DNA of 40,017 nucleotides from an uncultured Sanguibacteroides sp. Its GTDB lineage: Bacteria > Bacteroidota > Bacteroidia > Bacteroidales > Marinifilaceae. Location of the stretch: NCBI RefSeq assembly GCF_900543425.1, contig NZ_UQRQ01000027.1:1-40017 (forward strand), given 5' to 3'. Position numbers and translations under genes: made by a program. Shown piece after piece: positions 8,054 to 15,953 of this stretch (the first letter of the stretch is position 1; each line of letters begins with the position of its first letter). The notes beneath the pieces are model-generated. The model was not told where the DNA came from. It did no database searches and worked only from the letters and a program-made list of their open reading frames with translations.

Positions 8054-8434
8054 ATGAAAAAGAAGTGCGTTATTTTAATTTCACTATTTGTCAGTTTTGT
8101 CTTATTTATGCTCTATATGGATAGTGGTATTCGTTTTTTTAAAACGTATGAAAAAGAATTTTTTATAGAGAATCAGACTATCTGGCATCAACAATTTTCT
8201 TTTAAAAAGGAGTCTATGTCCAGTATTTCTGTCAAATTGAAAGGAGAGGTGGATGGAGATCTCGAACTGATTCTCGGTGATGGAGAGCAAGAGCGGAAAA
8301 TAGATATTCCTCAACGGAAGGTAAATCGTTACACGGGGATCTCTTTTATTTATGATTGGTATTCGAAAGAGGTAACGGTGACAATACAATCAAAAAAGGG
8401 TAAGATAAAAGAGTTGAGAGCGTATTTTGATTAG
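8054..8434 (+). CDS. Single-pass membrane protein, paralogue 2 (candidate immunity protein)
   Basis: This 126-residue tandem paralogue of the preceding gene starts 11 bases after it. The architecture is the same: a basic start, one membrane helix (about 5-22), then a strand-rich domain. By eye more than half of the residues of the soluble part match its neighbour, most strongly at WHQQ, VKLKGEV, VNRYTG, YDWYS and SKKGKIK. The spacing and strong terminator behind it (8464-8509) define a three-gene transcription unit. Duplicated immunity genes with diverging specificity are a known pattern in toxin loci; duplication of any accessory subunit would look similar. Confidence 0.8.
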   Translation: MKKKCVILISLFVSFVLFMLYMDSGIRFFKTYEKEFFIENQTIWHQQFSFKKESMSSISVKLKGEVDGDLELILGDGEQERKIDIPQRKVNRYTGISFIYDWYSKEVTVTIQSKKGKIKELRAYFD

Positions 8435-8463
8435 TTTTCATAATAGGTGTTTTAATGTTAGAG

Positions 8464-8509
8464 AAAAAGGTCGCTTCGCCATTTGGACGAAACGACCTTT
8501 TTGATTTTT
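8464..8509 (+). terminator. Strong terminator closing the lipoprotein operon
   Basis: The arms AAAAAGGTCG-TTCG-CC and GG-CGAA-CGACCTTTTT pair around ATTT, followed by GATTTTT. The bidirectional A/T tails could also stop minus-strand transcription. Confidence 0.9.
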
Positions 8510-8589
8510 ATAAGGTAAACTATTGGTCGGGCAGATGAGGTTGATTTTTTAGTTTTTATCGTTTATAACCGTTGGATTCCATTTTTTTA

Positions 8590-8597
8590 TATATTTG
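8590..8597 (+). promoter_or_regulatory. -7 element of the TetR-pair promoter
   Basis: TATATTTG matches the Bacteroides -7 consensus exactly. No perfect TTTG lies 19-20 bp upstream, as expected for a weak, regulated promoter. The predicted start falls inside or just before the palindromic region at 8600-8625. Confidence 0.5.
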
Positions 8598-8611
8598 CAG
8601 GTATATTTAGC

Positions 8612-8625
8612 ATACCAAAAAGTAT
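8612..8625. promoter_or_regulatory. Putative TetR operator ATAC-N6-GTAT (autoregulatory site)
   Basis: ATACCAAAAAGTAT lies directly before the ATG at 8629 and just after the -7 element. A second inverted half (GGTAT at 8600-8604) pairs with ATACC at 8612-8616. The same ATACC-N4-AGTAT pattern occurs at 9845-9858, before the first efflux gene. Recurrence at the two places a local TetR repressor should bind makes an operator likely. Confidence 0.5.
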
Positions 8626-8628
8626 AAA

Positions 8629-9228
8629 ATGGTTGAGTTGCGAGAAGAAATTATCAGTAAATCGTTTGTGCAATTCCTGACGAGGGGCTATAAAGCGTGT
8701 TCTCTAAAAGATTTGGAGCAGGCTACCGGTTTGACGAAAGGGGCTTTTTATTACTATTTTAAGGATAAAAAAGAGATACTGAAGGCAGGGATTGAGAAAT
8801 ATTTTACCGTTATGCGTGAAATCGAGGATAAGGAGTTGGTCCGGATTTCTTCTTTACGGGAATTTTTCGGATTGGTATTGCAGTATAAGGAGGAGAGTGC
8901 CGATCTTTCGAAAAAATTATTCAATACCTACGTGATCGAGGTCTTGTTTTTCCAATTGGTACTGGAAGTAGCTTCGCTGTTTCCTGAGTTTAGGGAGCGG
9001 ATATACGGTGTTTCCAAAAATCGATTAGCCTGTTGGGAATATATTATTTTGAAGGCAAAGGAAAAAGGTGAAATCCGGGAAACCTTAGATACATCCGTGT
9101 TAGCGAGAAATTTAATGTCCGTATCGATCAGTATGTTGAATTTGGAGTTCGAGGAGGCGGATATGAAATTTATTTTTTCGGATATGCGGATGCAGTTTGA
9201 ACAATATTATCTGTTGATAAAAAAATGA
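8629..9228 (+). CDS. TetR-family transcriptional regulator 1
   Basis: The 199-residue protein has a TetR N-terminal DNA-binding domain (about 5-50), with helix-turn-helix residues C-S-L-K-D-L-E-Q-A-T-G-L-T-K-G-A-F-Y-Y-Y-F. An all-helical ligand-binding and dimer domain follows. Such proteins usually repress efflux genes and release DNA on binding a ligand. It overlaps the next TetR gene by four bases (ATGA), so the two are translationally coupled. Its own promoter carries the candidate operator at 8612-8625. The downstream efflux locus is the obvious target, although the ligand is unknown. Confidence 0.9.
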   Translation: MVELREEIISKSFVQFLTRGYKACSLKDLEQATGLTKGAFYYYFKDKKEILKAGIEKYFTVMREIEDKELVRISSLREFFGLVLQYKEESADLSKKLFNTYVIEVLFFQLVLEVASLFPEFRERIYGVSKNRLACWEYIILKAKEKGEIRETLDTSVLARNLMSVSISMLNLEFEEADMKFIFSDMRMQFEQYYLLIKK

Positions 9229-9827
9229 ATAGTACCAGGGAAACGATCATTGAAACGGCTTTCTTGCTTTTTTTGAAGCGGGGCTATAAAGCTGTGACCT
9301 TATCGGATTTGGAACGAGCCGTAGGGATAACGAAGGGTACGTTTTATTACCACTTTACCAATAAGGAAGAGGTATTGAAAGAGGGCATCCGCGAATACTA
9401 TCGTTTGTTGAACCGGAAGAGGATGGAGGAGTTTAAGCAGATACACTCGTTACGTGAGTTTATAGATGTGACGATACGGCATTTGTTGGAAATTGATAAT
9501 TATAGTGCTAAAAGTTTTGATAGCGATATTCCGGAAATTTTATGCCTTTCGCTATTGGTGGAAGTGATTTCCATTTATCCCGAGTTTCGGGAAGTGGTGT
9601 TGAATACGAAAGTTTCCTGGTTATCCAAATTGGAACAATTGATATTGCAGGCAAAGAAAGAGGGAGAAGTGAGGGATGACGTGGACACCTCTATTTTGGC
9701 AAAGAATTTGCTGAACATAGGGGTCGGAGTGATCAACTATCTGATCATGCATCAGGATATTTCGTATGCATTATCAGCCGTTCGGTCGCAGTACGAGCAA
9801 TTATACTCCTTGGTAAAAGCGGAGTAA
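9225..9827 (+). CDS. TetR-family transcriptional regulator 2
   Basis: This 200-residue protein is a paralogue of its upstream neighbour. Its helix-turn-helix core (VTLSDLERAVGITKGTFYYHF) closely matches that of regulator 1, and the C-terminal domains align through PEFRE, LILQAKKEGE and the D-T-S-I-L-A-K-N-L segment. The start codon overlaps the preceding stop (ATGA). Coupled tandem regulators of matching length raise the possibility of a heterodimer. The candidate operator at 9845-9858 lies 18 bases after its stop, before the first outer-membrane channel gene, and a near-consensus -7 element (TAATTTTT, 9825-9832) sits at the very end of this gene. Confidence 0.9.
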   Translation: MNSTRETIIETAFLLFLKRGYKAVTLSDLERAVGITKGTFYYHFTNKEEVLKEGIREYYRLLNRKRMEEFKQIHSLREFIDVTIRHLLEIDNYSAKSFDSDIPEILCLSLLVEVISIYPEFREVVLNTKVSWLSKLEQLILQAKKEGEVRDDVDTSILAKNLLNIGVGVINYLIMHQDISYALSAVRSQYEQLYSLVKAE

Positions 9828-9844
9828 TTTTTTTAGAAAACTAC

Positions 9845-9858
9845 ATACCGGAAAGTAT
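9845..9858. promoter_or_regulatory. Putative TetR operator before the efflux genes
   Basis: ATACCGGAAAGTAT repeats the ATAC-N6-GTAT plan of the site at 8612-8625, sharing ATACC..A.AGTATA. It lies 13 bases after a near-consensus -7 element (TAATTTTT, 9825-9832), almost the same spacing as at the TetR promoter (14 bases). Binding here would block the efflux transcript. Confidence 0.5.
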
Positions 9859-9921
9859 AATAAAAAGAGAAGAAATGACGTAGAACATTGAAATCGGTTT
9901 TTATTAATGTTCACATAACTA

Positions 9922-11370
9922 ATGTTTAAAGATATGAGAAGGGTTATTTTTAGTTTTGTTTTTGTGTTCGTGTTGATGAATTTGTACGCCCAGCGGGAAA
10001 TGAGCTTAGAAGATTTTCGACGTTTGGCAATAGAGAATAATAAAAATTTGAAAATAGCCGATGAAGAGATACGTGCAAGCCGGGAGCAGAGAAGAGAAGC
10101 TTTCACGAAATATTTGCCCGGAATCGATGCTATGGGTACCTATATGCGGAATCAAAAGGAGATCAATCTTTTGGCTGAGGATGCTCATCTGCCTGTCGGT
10201 ACGATAGAGAATGGAAAGTTTACCTTCCGGCCGGATCAATTGATGTCGGGGCCGGATGGAAAACCGATCGTGGTGAACGGTCAATATGTTCCGAAAGATT
10301 ATGCATTGTTGCCCAAAAGTGCCATGACGGTTGACGAACGTAATCTGGCCGTATTGCAGGTCGGGTTGACGCAGCCGATTTATATGGGTGGAAAAATTCG
10401 AGCTTATAATCAGATGGCGGGGTTATCCGAGAAGTTGGCGGAGAGTAATCGATCTCAGGAGTTACAGAACATTATCGTTGCCACGGATGAAGCCTATTGG
10501 CAGATTGTCTCTTTGGTGAGTCGGAAGCAGATGGCGGAGAAATACGTGGAGACTTTGAAAAAATTTGAACACGATGTATTGTTGATGGAAGAGACCGGAG
10601 TGGCGACGAAAGCGGATGTACTTTCCGTAAAGGTAAAATTGAATCAGGGAGAGATGATTTTGACAAAGGTGGAAGACGGATTAAGTCTATCGCGTATGGT
10701 ATTGAACCAGATTTGTGGATTACCGATCGATACGGTAATTCCTTTGAGGGAAGAGCATATGGATATGAAAATAAAGGAGGTTTCCGATGTGGATATCCAG
10801 CAGGTTTTTAATCGTCGGCCCGAGGTTGCCAGCTTGACTTTGGCAACCGATATCTACAAGAAAAAAGAGAAAATTGCGTTATCGGAATATTTGCCGACCG
10901 TTGCTTTGATGGCCAACTGGTTTGCCAGCACGCCCTCTTTTTATGATGGGATCAGTTCTAAATTCGATGGGATGTGGAGCGTTGGTATCGGGATAAAGGC
11001 TCCGATTTTTCATTGGGGAGCTTCCCGGAAAAGTTTGAGGCACGCGAAGGCCCAGACGAACATAATGAATTATAAGTTGCAGGAAGCGAAAGAAAAAATC
11101 GAGTTGCAAGTGAATCAATCCGAGTTTAAGGTTAAGGAAGTAGCCAAAAAGTTGGAGATGGCACGTAAAAACATGGAAAAAGCGGAAGAGAATCTTCGAT
11201 TTGCCAACTTGGGATTTCAGGAAGGAACGATTCCGGTGTTAAACGTATTGGAAGCACAGACGGCTTGGTTGTCGGCCAACGCCGAACTAATCGATACACA
11301 GATAGAGGCGAAATTGAGTGAGGTTTATCTGCAAAAAGCATACGGAACCTTGTTGGAGGTTGATAAATAA
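9922..11370 (+). CDS. TolC-family outer-membrane efflux channel 1
   Basis: This 482-residue protein has a signal peptide (hydrophobic about 8-20, cleavage near LYAQ) and the two OEP repeats of TolC channels. Long heptad-rich helices lie at about 35-60, 165-245 and 370-460, and recognisable segments include LTQPIYMGGKIR and the C-terminal EGTIPVLNVLEAQTAW. It would form the trimeric beta-barrel and periplasmic tunnel used by the adaptors downstream. Between the first helix and first barrel strand it carries an insertion rich in Gly, Asp, Pro and Lys (about 90-130, including GPDGKP). A second ATG at 9934 is an equally good start. A HlyD adaptor follows 20 bases later. Confidence 0.93.
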   Translation: MFKDMRRVIFSFVFVFVLMNLYAQREMSLEDFRRLAIENNKNLKIADEEIRASREQRREAFTKYLPGIDAMGTYMRNQKEINLLAEDAHLPVGTIENGKFTFRPDQLMSGPDGKPIVVNGQYVPKDYALLPKSAMTVDERNLAVLQVGLTQPIYMGGKIRAYNQMAGLSEKLAESNRSQELQNIIVATDEAYWQIVSLVSRKQMAEKYVETLKKFEHDVLLMEETGVATKADVLSVKVKLNQGEMILTKVEDGLSLSRMVLNQICGLPIDTVIPLREEHMDMKIKEVSDVDIQQVFNRRPEVASLTLATDIYKKKEKIALSEYLPTVALMANWFASTPSFYDGISSKFDGMWSVGIGIKAPIFHWGASRKSLRHAKAQTNIMNYKLQEAKEKIELQVNQSEFKVKEVAKKLEMARKNMEKAEENLRFANLGFQEGTIPVLNVLEAQTAWLSANAELIDTQIEAKLSEVYLQKAYGTLLEVDK

Positions 11371-11390
11371 GGTATAACTATAATTACGAT

Positions 11391-12392
11391 ATGGTGATGA
11401 AAAATGAAAAAAAGGAAAACGGTAAGGTAAAGATTTTTGCCGGAATTGTTTTAATCGTCCTTTTGGTAGGAGTTTTCGGTTTTATTTTTAGGAAACCGCT
11501 TCCGGAAATCATACAGGGAGAAGCGGAAGCGAATGAGGTCAGGATTTCCGGGAAGGTACCCGGGAGAATTGCCCTTTTCTTGGTGGATGAAGGGGATCGG
11601 GTTCGAAAGGGTGATACGGTCGCTATTCTGGATAGTCCGGAGGTGATAGCAAAGTATTCACAGGCTCGTGCGGCGGAAGAGGCGGCACAAGCATTAAGCG
11701 ATAAAGCCCAGAAAGGAGCCCGGGAGGAAAAGATTACCATGGCATTTCAGACCTGGAGAAAGGCTCAGGCTGCTTTAGATGTAGCTAAGAAGTCTTATGA
11801 GCGCGTACAAAGGTTATTCGAAAACGGAGTTATGTCGGCTCAGAAAAGGGATGAGGCAGAAGCGAATTATAAAGCGATGTTAGCTACGGAGCAAGCGGCG
11901 CAAGCTCAATACGAAATGGCCATAAACGGAGCGGAGAAAGAGGATAAATTAGCTGCAGAGGCTCAGGTAAACCGGGCCAAAGGTGCTGTGGCCGAGGTCG
12001 GTTCATACGTGAACGAGACATTCTTAATTTCTCCGATAGACGGCGAGATATCCGAACGCTATCCTCACGTGGGAGAATTGGTCGGAACGGGTTCTCCGGT
12101 CATGGACGTATTGGATTTGTCCGATACATGGGTTGTTTTTAATGTTCGGGAAGATTTGTTGAAGGATTTGCAAATGGGAGCTACTTTCAAGGCCTATGTG
12201 CCGGCTTTGGATAATAAGGAGATTACTCTGAAGGTAACCCGGATGAAAGATATGGGAAGTTATGCGGCTTGGAGGGCAACCAAAACGACCGGACAATACG
12301 ATGCTAAAACTTTTGAGATTAAGGCTGTACCGACGGAACCGGTAGAGGGTTTACGTCCGGGGATGAGTGTGTTGAAAAAGGCGAGGGATTAA
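11391..12392 (+). CDS. HlyD/EmrA-type membrane-fusion adaptor
   Basis: The 333-residue protein has one N-terminal membrane anchor (about 15-33), a biotinyl-lipoyl-like half motif (GKVPGRIALFLVDEGDRVRKGD), a long coiled-coil hairpin (about 85-190) with E-R-V-Q-R-L-F-E-N-G-V-M-S, the second lipoyl half (SPIDGEISERYPHVGELV) and a beta-barrel domain ending in R-P-G-M-S-V. It would bridge the two ABC-2 permeases downstream to the TolC channel upstream, as in YbhG-YbhFSR systems. Only 20 bases separate it from the channel gene and 51 from the first permease. Confidence 0.92.
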   Translation: MVMKNEKKENGKVKIFAGIVLIVLLVGVFGFIFRKPLPEIIQGEAEANEVRISGKVPGRIALFLVDEGDRVRKGDTVAILDSPEVIAKYSQARAAEEAAQALSDKAQKGAREEKITMAFQTWRKAQAALDVAKKSYERVQRLFENGVMSAQKRDEAEANYKAMLATEQAAQAQYEMAINGAEKEDKLAAEAQVNRAKGAVAEVGSYVNETFLISPIDGEISERYPHVGELVGTGSPVMDVLDLSDTWVVFNVREDLLKDLQMGATFKAYVPALDNKEITLKVTRMKDMGSYAAWRATKTTGQYDAKTFEIKAVPTEPVEGLRPGMSVLKKARD

Positions 12393-12443
12393 ATTGCCGG
12401 AAAGCGGAAGTCGTTTGTTGAAGATCTTAAATCATAAATAGAG

Positions 12444-13616
12444 ATGCAAAAAGATATACGGGCATTGTGGGAGTTGATGAAGAGAGAGTTTCGAATTCTC
12501 TCCGGGCGTTGGCTGTATTGGTTTGTGATGGTAGTTGCCCCGATGTTTTGTTTCCTTTTTTTCATGGACTTACTGAAAGACGGTTTACCGACAGATTTAC
12601 CGGTAGCCGTTGTCGATGAAGATAATACGGCTATGTCCCGTCAATTGATTCGTACATTGAACTCTTTTGCGCAATCGGAAGTTGTCATGCAGACGACCTC
12701 TTTTAAAGAGGCGAGAGAGGCTATGCAGAGGAGTGAGGTATACGGCATTTTCCATATCCCGGCAGATTTTAGACGGGATGTCTCCACGGGAAAAGAACCG
12801 GTTATCTCTTTTTACACGAATGATACCTATTTTCTTCCGGCCTCTTTGGTATACAAAGATATGAGAACACAGACATCTTTGGCTAACGGAGCGGTTCAGC
12901 AAACGTTATTGCTGGCCAAGGGAGAGGGAGGTCCCTTGTTGTCTGCCCGGTTGATGCCTGTTGCTTTGGATACTCATCCGTTAAATAACCCGTGGTTGAG
13001 TTATTCCATCTATTTAGCCAATTTTCTTTTACCGGCTTTTCTTTGCATGTTCGTGATGTTTATGACAGCATACAGCATCGGGGAAGAGGTGAAGCGGGGA
13101 ACTTCCCGGAAGTGGTTGGAGATGGGACGGAACTCGATCGTATTATCATTGATGGGCAAGCTTATTCCTCAGGCTATTGTCTTTATTTGTATGGGGATGT
13201 TTTACTTGGCATTACTTTATGCTTATGCTCATTTCCCTTTGAATAGCGGTTTCTTCCCGATGTTTTTGGGGATGGTAATGATGGTATTGGCCTCTCAGGG
13301 GATAGCCTTATTTTTAACGGGACTGGTTCGGCGCAATCGAATCGCCTTGAGCGCTTGTGCTTTGTGGGGAGTACTTGCTTTTTCTATTTGTGGTTTTACT
13401 TATCCTGTCCGTTCCATGCCTTTTTTAGTTCAGGTAATGAGTAATCTTTTTCAAATGAGACATTATCTTTTGATTTACATCGATCAGGCCCTTAATGGTT
13501 TGGATATGATTTACTCCTGGCAGTCTTATGCCGCCTTATTGGTGTTTATGTTATTGCCGTTGTTGATTCTGAAAAAATTGAAATTGGATTTGTTGAAATT
13601 TAAATATATGCCGTGA
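12444..13616 (+). CDS. ABC-2 type permease 1 (YbhS/YbhR-like)
   Basis: The 390-residue protein has one membrane helix at about 22-42, a 140-residue extracytoplasmic domain beginning PVAVVDEDNTAMSR, and about five helices between residues 185 and 375. This is the ABC2_membrane_3 layout of export permeases. It sits between a HlyD adaptor and a second permease of equal length. These permeases normally need an ATPase partner such as YbhF, yet no gene in this window shows an ABC ATPase signature (Walker A plus LSGGQ). The energy source is therefore unresolved: an ATPase could act in trans. Confidence 0.9.
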   Translation: MQKDIRALWELMKREFRILSGRWLYWFVMVVAPMFCFLFFMDLLKDGLPTDLPVAVVDEDNTAMSRQLIRTLNSFAQSEVVMQTTSFKEAREAMQRSEVYGIFHIPADFRRDVSTGKEPVISFYTNDTYFLPASLVYKDMRTQTSLANGAVQQTLLLAKGEGGPLLSARLMPVALDTHPLNNPWLSYSIYLANFLLPAFLCMFVMFMTAYSIGEEVKRGTSRKWLEMGRNSIVLSLMGKLIPQAIVFICMGMFYLALLYAYAHFPLNSGFFPMFLGMVMMVLASQGIALFLTGLVRRNRIALSACALWGVLAFSICGFTYPVRSMPFLVQVMSNLFQMRHYLLIYIDQALNGLDMIYSWQSYAALLVFMLLPLLILKKLKLDLLKFKYMP

Positions 13617-13644
13617 TCGGTAGAATGAATAATTTATTGAATGA

Positions 13645-14814
13645 ATGATTGATTTCTGGAAAGATATATATTATGTTTTGAGGCGGGAGTTTTACATGAT
13701 CTTCCGGGATCATGCCGTACTTACTTTTTTCGTGGCTCTTACCTTGGCTTATCCGATAACTTATGCCTACATCTATAGTAATGAGGTGGCACGGGAAATC
13801 CCGGTTGCCGTTGTAGACCAAGATAAATCGTCGGAAAGTCGGGAGTTTATCCGGAATTGGAATGCCACGGCAGGCGTGGATGTGGTGGCATATTGTAGTA
13901 ATATGGAGGAGGCGAAAAAATTAATGTATCGGAAAGAGATCTATGGTATATTGGAGGTCCCGTCTGATTTTAGTAGGTGGTTGGCCAGAGGAGAGCAGGC
14001 TCATGTTTCGCTTTTTTGTGATATGAGTGCCTTGTTGAATTATAAGACTTTGTTGACGGCGGCCACGGACGTCTCTTTGGCTATGGGGAAAAAGATACAG
14101 GTGGATGGAATGGAGTACGCCTCGAAAATCCGGCAACAAGTAGCGGCTTCTCCGGTTAAAGTACGTGAAGTGAAAATGTATAATCCTCAAAGCGGGTTTA
14201 CCTCTTTTCTTATTCCGGCTGTTTTGATTCTGGTAATACAGCAGTCGTTATTATTGGGAATGGGTACTATCGCGGGAACAGAAAGGGATCGAAACGTTAA
14301 AAAGCGAATGATTCCCCGGAACATACATTATCGTTATCCTTTGCGTGTCATATTGGGAAAGGGGTTGATCTATCTTCCGATCTATTTCGTGATGGGTTAT
14401 TGGATTTTATTTATTGTCCCCCGTATATTCGGGATGACACAGATCGGGGCAAAGTCGGAACTCATGTGGTTTTTTCTGCCTTTTTTGCTTTCATGTGTCT
14501 TTTTTGCCATGACGCTCTCTTTTTTATCCAAAGAGCGGGAAATGCCTTATCTTTTATTTGTTTTTACCTCTGTTCCTTTGATGTTTATTTCCGGAATCTC
14601 TTGGCCTAAAACGGCGATTCCTGAATATTGGCTTTGGATAGGTAATGTATTTCCTTCTACTCATGGAATAAACGGTTTTATCTCTATCAATAATATGGGG
14701 GCAACTCTGTCTCAGGTCTCTTATGAGTTTTATAGCCTATGGGTTTTGACGTTTATTTATTTCGGATTGGCTTATTTTTTGTATAGGAAAGAAGTGGGAA
14801 AAATCTGGGGGTGA
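13645..14814 (+). CDS. ABC-2 type permease 2 (YbhR-like)
   Basis: This 389-residue protein is homologous to the preceding permease. It has one N-terminal helix (about 22-42), an extracytoplasmic domain starting PVAVVDQDKSSESR with the shared YGILEVPSDFSR segment, and a C-terminal block of about five helices including the GISWPKTAIPEY loop. The two probably form a heterodimeric pore. The gap from the previous gene is 28 bases. Neither protein carries a nucleotide-binding domain. The substrate is unknown; related systems export drugs or lipophilic compounds. Confidence 0.9.
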   Translation: MIDFWKDIYYVLRREFYMIFRDHAVLTFFVALTLAYPITYAYIYSNEVAREIPVAVVDQDKSSESREFIRNWNATAGVDVVAYCSNMEEAKKLMYRKEIYGILEVPSDFSRWLARGEQAHVSLFCDMSALLNYKTLLTAATDVSLAMGKKIQVDGMEYASKIRQQVAASPVKVREVKMYNPQSGFTSFLIPAVLILVIQQSLLLGMGTIAGTERDRNVKKRMIPRNIHYRYPLRVILGKGLIYLPIYFVMGYWILFIVPRIFGMTQIGAKSELMWFFLPFLLSCVFFAMTLSFLSKEREMPYLLFVFTSVPLMFISGISWPKTAIPEYWLWIGNVFPSTHGINGFISINNMGATLSQVSYEFYSLWVLTFIYFGLAYFLYRKEVGKIWG

Positions 14815-14885
14815 ACGGATAACCCTAAGATGAAATGATTTTTTTTAGCGTGGTGGTTAATAAACGAATTATAAAAACAGCGTGT

Positions 14886-15953
14886 ATGACGAATAAGTTT
14901 ATTCTTCTAATGTTGAGTATGGTGTTATTTTTAGGGGCGTGTCGTACGTCAAAATCAGGCCGGACTCAGAGTAAAATGGTGGTGAAAGCGGATACGGTAA
15001 AAGACCATCAAGGGGAATTATCCATAGTGTATCCGGGAAAAATAAAGGCGGCTTCCGATGTAAATCTGGCTTTTCGAGTGGCTGGTCCTATTTTGAGAAT
15101 GCCGTTAGAGGTAGGAGCTTTCGTGAAAAAAGGTACCTTAATCGCCGAAATAGATCCCCGGGATTATGAAATTCAGTTTTCTGCTACAGAAGCCGAATTT
15201 CGGCAAGTAAAGGGAGAAGCCGAGAGAGTGATCGAATTGTATAGACGGAAGAGTGTTCCCGTGAACGATTATGAAAAAGCCGTGTATGGTTTAAGGCAGA
15301 TAACAGCTAAATACAATGCTCATAAAAATGCCTTGGAAGATACGCGTTTGCTGGCTCCGTTCGATGGGTATATCCAGAAAAAAATTTTTAATCCTCATGA
15401 GACGGTAAATGCCGGTATACCGGTAATCTCCATGATCAATAATACTTATTTCGATGTAGAGATCGATATTCCTTCGAGCGATTATGTTCGTCAGAATTTG
15501 TTCAAGTCTTTTTCTTGTACTATCGATGTTTTTCCGAATAAGGTTTTCCCTTTGGAATTGATAGAGGTTACTCGGAAAGCTAATTTAAACCAGCTCTATA
15601 AGATGCGTCTTCGTCTGAAACCGGAAAAGGGATTTGATATAGCTGCAGGGATGAGTGTAAACGTAAACATCGAATATAATCCTCAGATTAGTGAATTGAC
15701 AATTATTCCGTTGTCTGCTATTTTTGAAAACAAGGGAGATTCAGCTGTTTGGGTATATAATCCTTCGACTCAAACTGTTTCTATGAGAGGGGTAAAACTT
15801 AGTAAATTACTGAAGGATGGAACCGCAATCGTCGCACAAGGATTGAAGGTGGGAGAGATCGTTATCTCGGCTGGAGTTCATGAGTTGAAAGAGGGAATGA
15901 AGGTCGAACTTTTGAAAGGAGTGTCATCGACTAACGTAGGAGGATTGCTATGA
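14886..15953 (+). CDS. RND efflux adaptor lipoprotein, cassette A
   Basis: The start chosen at 14886 gives a 355-residue protein with a clean lipoprotein signal (lipobox L-G-A-C19); an upstream ATG at 14835 would place 17 unlikely residues before it. Adaptor features follow in order: the first lipoyl half (YPGKIKAASDV ... LAFRVAGPI, EVGAFVKKG), a helical hairpin around 90-150 with LYRRKSVPVNDY, the second lipoyl half (LLAPFDGYIQKK), a beta-barrel (VEIDIPSSDY) and a membrane-proximal domain. It tethers the RND pump to the TolC channel in the periplasm. Its stop overlaps the pump start by four bases (ATGA). It is paralogous to the adaptor at 20681. Confidence 0.92.
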   Translation: MTNKFILLMLSMVLFLGACRTSKSGRTQSKMVVKADTVKDHQGELSIVYPGKIKAASDVNLAFRVAGPILRMPLEVGAFVKKGTLIAEIDPRDYEIQFSATEAEFRQVKGEAERVIELYRRKSVPVNDYEKAVYGLRQITAKYNAHKNALEDTRLLAPFDGYIQKKIFNPHETVNAGIPVISMINNTYFDVEIDIPSSDYVRQNLFKSFSCTIDVFPNKVFPLELIEVTRKANLNQLYKMRLRLKPEKGFDIAAGMSVNVNIEYNPQISELTIIPLSAIFENKGDSAVWVYNPSTQTVSMRGVKLSKLLKDGTAIVAQGLKVGEIVISAGVHELKEGMKVELLKGVSSTNVGGLL

